Made by a program: the position numbers and the translations under genes. A DNA stretch of 64,000 nt from Marchantia polymorpha subsp. ruderalis (taxonomy: Eukaryota > Streptophyta > Marchantiopsida > Marchantiales > Marchantiaceae): the NCBI GenBank assembly GCA_037833965.1, contig AP031356.1:21722501-21786500 (forward strand), read 5' to 3'. Shown piece by piece: positions 61,789 through 64,000 of the stretch. Each line of letters begins with the position of its first letter. Within the stretch, counting starts at the first letter, position 1. The notes beneath the pieces were generated by a model. It searched no databases. It was not told the DNA's origin and was given only the letters and a program-made list of their open reading frames with translations.

Positions 61789-61806
61789 TGGTGCGTCTGC
61801 CGGGAG
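61789..61806 (+). other. Primer-binding-site-like sequence of C
   Basis: TGGTGCGTCTGCCGGGAG starts with TGG and resembles the TGGCGCCGTCTG-type primer sites of plant Tat-like elements. I could not assign the tRNA. Confidence 0.5.
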
Positions 61807-61819
61807 CCTGATCTTGTAA

Positions 61820-62715
61820 ATGCAGAATAGGACTAGATCGCACAAACCAAACCTGGAGCCAGGACTGGAGAAACGTGTTCGCAGTAGGAAGAAACCTGAG
61901 AATAAGGAAATCGAGGAAGAAATTAAACTTGAGATATTTCTGAACGTAGACCCTGTTGATGAGTCTTTGTTAGAGGGTTTAGAGATTGTAGAACCTGATA
62001 GTGAGAAGTCGGTTGAGGAATCTGCCAGCATGGCTGACGATGGAGGGAGAGCAGGACCTCCTCCTAGTCCTCCCATCGACCCACTCGTGAGGCCAAGGGG
62101 CCTGCCTATTCAGGTTCCACAGAACTTGGCAGCTGTGGTCATACCACCCAATCTGCCTAAGTTCTATGGGACGAAGGATGAGGATCCTTCAAGGCACATG
62201 GAAAGATATGTTGAGAGGCTAGCCAGCTCTCTGATTACAGATCCAGGGTATTTTTTGGTCTAGTTTCCTACTACCCTGGAAGGTGAGGCGTATGAGTGGT
62301 ATAGGGATCATTCTGAAGGTCATTTTGGGGGATGGGATCAGATGCAAAGGGAGTTCTTGAATGAGTTTAGACCTGAGGTGGGGCAAGGTTCTGCATTGAG
62401 AGCTTTGGCATCGTTAAAACAGGGAAGGGAAGAGGAAATCTCAGCTTACATTAGAAGATTTGATCTGGTTTGTGCGCGTTTTGTGGGTACAATGCTCAAT
62501 GACGATACGCTGAGACAATTTTTTATCCAAGGCTTTTTCAAATCTGGGACCATCCGAGGGGTGCTGGAGAGAAGCCCTCAAACTCTTGCTGAGGCCAAGA
62601 TGGCTGCCAGGGAGATAGAGAATATTGACAAGGACTATGATAGATTGTGGAGGAAGGAGGATGAATCCATTCCTCAGTTCATCCCAATTCGGAATGAATC
62701 CATACCTCAGTTCAA
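61820..62715 (+). pseudogene. gag: C gag, partial, with one nonsense codon
   Basis: A Ty3/gypsy Gag of a different lineage. The ATG at 61820 opens a basic then acidic N-terminus, an inner MADDGGRAGPPPSPP stretch and the start of a Gag core (LPKFYGTKDEDPSRHMERYV). An in-frame TAG at 62261-62263 follows (FLV stop FPTTLEGEAYEWYRD), probably from CAG. The core continues in frame (REFLNEFRP, LKQGREEEISAYIRRFD, RGVLERSPQTLAEAKMAA). The gene breaks at about 62715, before any zinc knuckle, and the frame then runs into B LTR sequence until 62845. It is a remnant that cannot make a full Gag. Confidence 0.85.
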
Positions 62716-63439
62716 TAGTGCGGATCTACACCTGCGGGTGATTTCTGATGCTCAGAGCCGGCTGCGAGTTAGATACTTGAACAGTTCCCCCATACTCCTT
62801 CGAGTGACATATCCTGATTGTACTCCTACGGGAAGTTTCCCCTGAATGCCAATGTGAAGTTTTATTACTTCGTGTAAGCCTTGGTTTGTAATTCAGGTTG
62901 TGTGTGTGTTACTGGATCGTGTTTTCAGTAAGTTCTCAGTCGGGTCTGCACTCCCTGCGTTTGGTGTGATAGTCGAGGGTGACGTCCACGGCGTATGTAG
63001 AGGCTTCGTTCTGAAGTGGGAAGTCCAGTCCGGGTACCCCCGCTAGTTCCTGGCGGAAGGGCAGTAAAAGCCGGAGTGGGAGGCACTACCTACAGAACCT
63101 CTGAGTGAACTTGTGAGACACTTTCCTCCTGAAATCCGAAGCGGAGGTCCTGACCGACCTCCGAGTTGTGCTTTTTGCCAGTTTCAGGTGTGTGTGTGTG
63201 TGATTGAGTGACCACGCTGTACCGTGCATCCTCCGAGCATCCTCCGAGTTGAGATCCTCCTCCGAGTCGAGCCTCCGAGTCGAGCACTGCAGTATTTCTG
63301 GGAGTGACAGTCGCCTAGAATTCAAACTCTACAAAAGTCTGTTAAACGTGACACTTTTACTCTGTGTGTTGCCTCTGTCCATGTGGGTTCGATCTTTTTA
63401 CCACCATACTGCAGTTTTAGCCTTTGGTGGGTTATTACA
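62716..63439 (+). mobile_element. Partial family B LTR (last 724 bp)
   Basis: Matches LTR 1 from about 28500 to its end at 29222, so it holds only R/U5 without the U3 frame, TATA box or hairpin. No gene is present; there is a GT run at ~63188-63202. It ends normally in TTATTACA and is followed by a primer-binding site and gag, so it is the 5' LTR remnant of the next B unit. Confidence 0.92.
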
Positions 63440-63461
63440 TAAGGAGCCGACAACTTCTTTT

Positions 63462-63478
63462 TGGCGCCGTTGCCGGGG
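63462..63478 (+). other. Primer-binding site of the next B unit (exact tRNA-Asp match)
   Basis: TGGCGCCGTTGCCGGGG fits the complement of the plant tRNA-Asp 3' end at all 17 positions, unlike the other three sites in the window, which have C at position 9. Confidence 0.85.
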
Positions 63479-63522
63479 ACAGTGCGTCAACACCAGAATA
63501 CTTGAGCAGCAATGCTCGGTGA

Positions 63523-64000
63523 ATGTCGACGAGCGATAGTGTGGGAAACCTGAGTGCGAGAGCCACACGGAAACTCCGTCGAGATTCAGAAAAAGCCGTG
63601 GAAACAAAACGGCGAACTAAAAAGAAGACTCCCGGTGAGGACTCTGCAGAAAGATCGCCATCACCGACTACTGGAAGACAAAGGCGTTCCAGTTCACCTA
63701 CCGAGAGCATTGAGCTAACAGTTCTATTGGACATTCCTCCGACAGAAACTCTTCCTGAGTTTGGCCAACCTAGGATCAGTCCGTCGACAGGATCACCGAT
63801 GGCAGACCATCAAGCCAATCTCCGCCAGGTGTTTTCCCAACCTACCACCAAACATTCGTATCCACGATACACGGGAACGGGCGACGACGATGATGCAGAT
63901 TCATACATAAAGCTCTTCGAGTCTGTCTCCATCGCCAATCGTGAGACCAGTGATGAAGACAGACTGCGAATCTTTCCTAGCCTGCTACGCAGACGAGCGC
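63523..64000 (+). CDS. gag-pro: B-type Gag-Pro, 5' part (runs off window)
   Basis: Starts at ATG 63523, at the same distance after the primer site as in B1, and stays open for 159 codons to the window end. The sequence is almost the same as B1 Gag-Pro (MSTSDSVGNLSARATRK, then DDDADSYIKLFESVS and RIFPSLLRRRA), with a few substitutions such as a Gly to Glu before LPEFGQP. Zinc knuckles and protease would lie outside the window. Its LTR is truncated, so it has lost the normal promoter. Confidence 0.93.
   Translation, partial: MSTSDSVGNLSARATRKLRRDSEKAVETKRRTKKKTPGEDSAERSPSPTTGRQRRSSSPTESIELTVLLDIPPTETLPEFGQPRISPSTGSPMADHQANLRQVFSQPTTKHSYPRYTGTGDDDDADSYIKLFESVSIANRETSDEDRLRIFPSLLRRRA

Larger units (their letters stand above)
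61768..62715 (+). mobile_element. Fragment of a third Ty3/gypsy element (C): LTR end, primer site and gag
   Basis: A 948-base block unlike A and B, embedded between B LTR 2 and a partial B LTR. It begins AAGGTTTGGCTCACA, which could be an LTR end, followed after six bases by a primer-site-like sequence and then a gag gene. Visibly more AT-rich than its surroundings. The right edge falls in a TAG shared with the B LTR. No target duplication was found, so it arrived by recombination or template switching rather than as a simple insertion. Confidence 0.8.

Noticed and set aside
1-64000. Host genes, tRNA or rRNA genes
   Set aside because: I found none; all sequence longer than a few hundred bases is accounted for by elements A, B and C.

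Overview
This 64 kb window contains no host gene that I can recognise. It is a stack of nested Ty3/gypsy (Metaviridae) LTR retrotransposons, so the host is a eukaryote. A land plant or close streptophyte relative is most likely: the primer-binding sites match the 3' end of plant tRNA-Asp, Gag-Pro and Pol look like the non-chromovirus Athila/Tat side of the family (integrase ends in a GPY-type region without a chromodomain), and insertions are packed inside one another as in plant heterochromatin. I cannot name the species.

Two related families are present. Family B (plus strand) forms the old framework. From left to right it reads: the 3' part of one B pol (371-2401), a shared LTR (2439-29222, interrupted), a complete B internal region (gag-pro 29306-32134, pol 32135-56872, interrupted twice), a second LTR (56910-61767), a captured gag fragment of a third element (C, 61768-62715), the last 724 bp of another B LTR (62716-63439), and a new B gag that runs off the window. 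The B units are thus joined head to tail through shared LTRs. Family A entered later as four insertions with perfect 5-bp target duplications: A1 (5213-27125, minus, full length) in the first B LTR; A2 (14194-19590, solo LTR, minus) inside the gag of A1; A3 (33539-50081, minus, full length, 16.5 kb) in the B RNase H region; A4 (50677-56020, solo LTR, plus) at the start of the B integrase. With insertions and one copy of each target duplication discounted, the interrupted B and A1 reading frames remain in phase. A further A pol fragment occupies 1-369.

The unusual feature is the LTR. It is about 4.9 kb in B and 5.3-5.4 kb in A, so the two LTRs make up nearly two thirds of the element. Each LTR carries, upstream of its TATA box and hence in U3, a single large open frame of 852 codons (B) to 1055 codons (A). 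The predicted protein has a conserved N-terminal globular region, a long low-complexity Pro/Ser/Arg/Ala-rich middle that contains a mutable repeat, an acidic patch and a conserved C-terminal coiled coil. Both ends are clearly conserved between A and B, although the middle and the LTR DNA have diverged, which argues for selection on the protein. In the genomic RNA this frame would lie downstream of pol in the 3' LTR, a layout comparable to retroviral genes that reach into U3.

The second notable feature is that gag-pro and pol lie in the same frame, separated by one UAG. In every copy this UAG is followed by a hexamer that fits the CARYYA readthrough context (CAAUUA in A, CAACUA in B), and pol has no good start codon of its own. 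Pol is therefore probably made by stop-codon readthrough.

Other points: the A LTRs contain many copies of the perfect palindrome CGCCTGTGCACAGGCG, and the two LTRs of a single element differ mainly by gain or loss of segments bounded by it. A hairpin with a compensatory base-pair change sits 12 bases from the start of the TATA box in both families.
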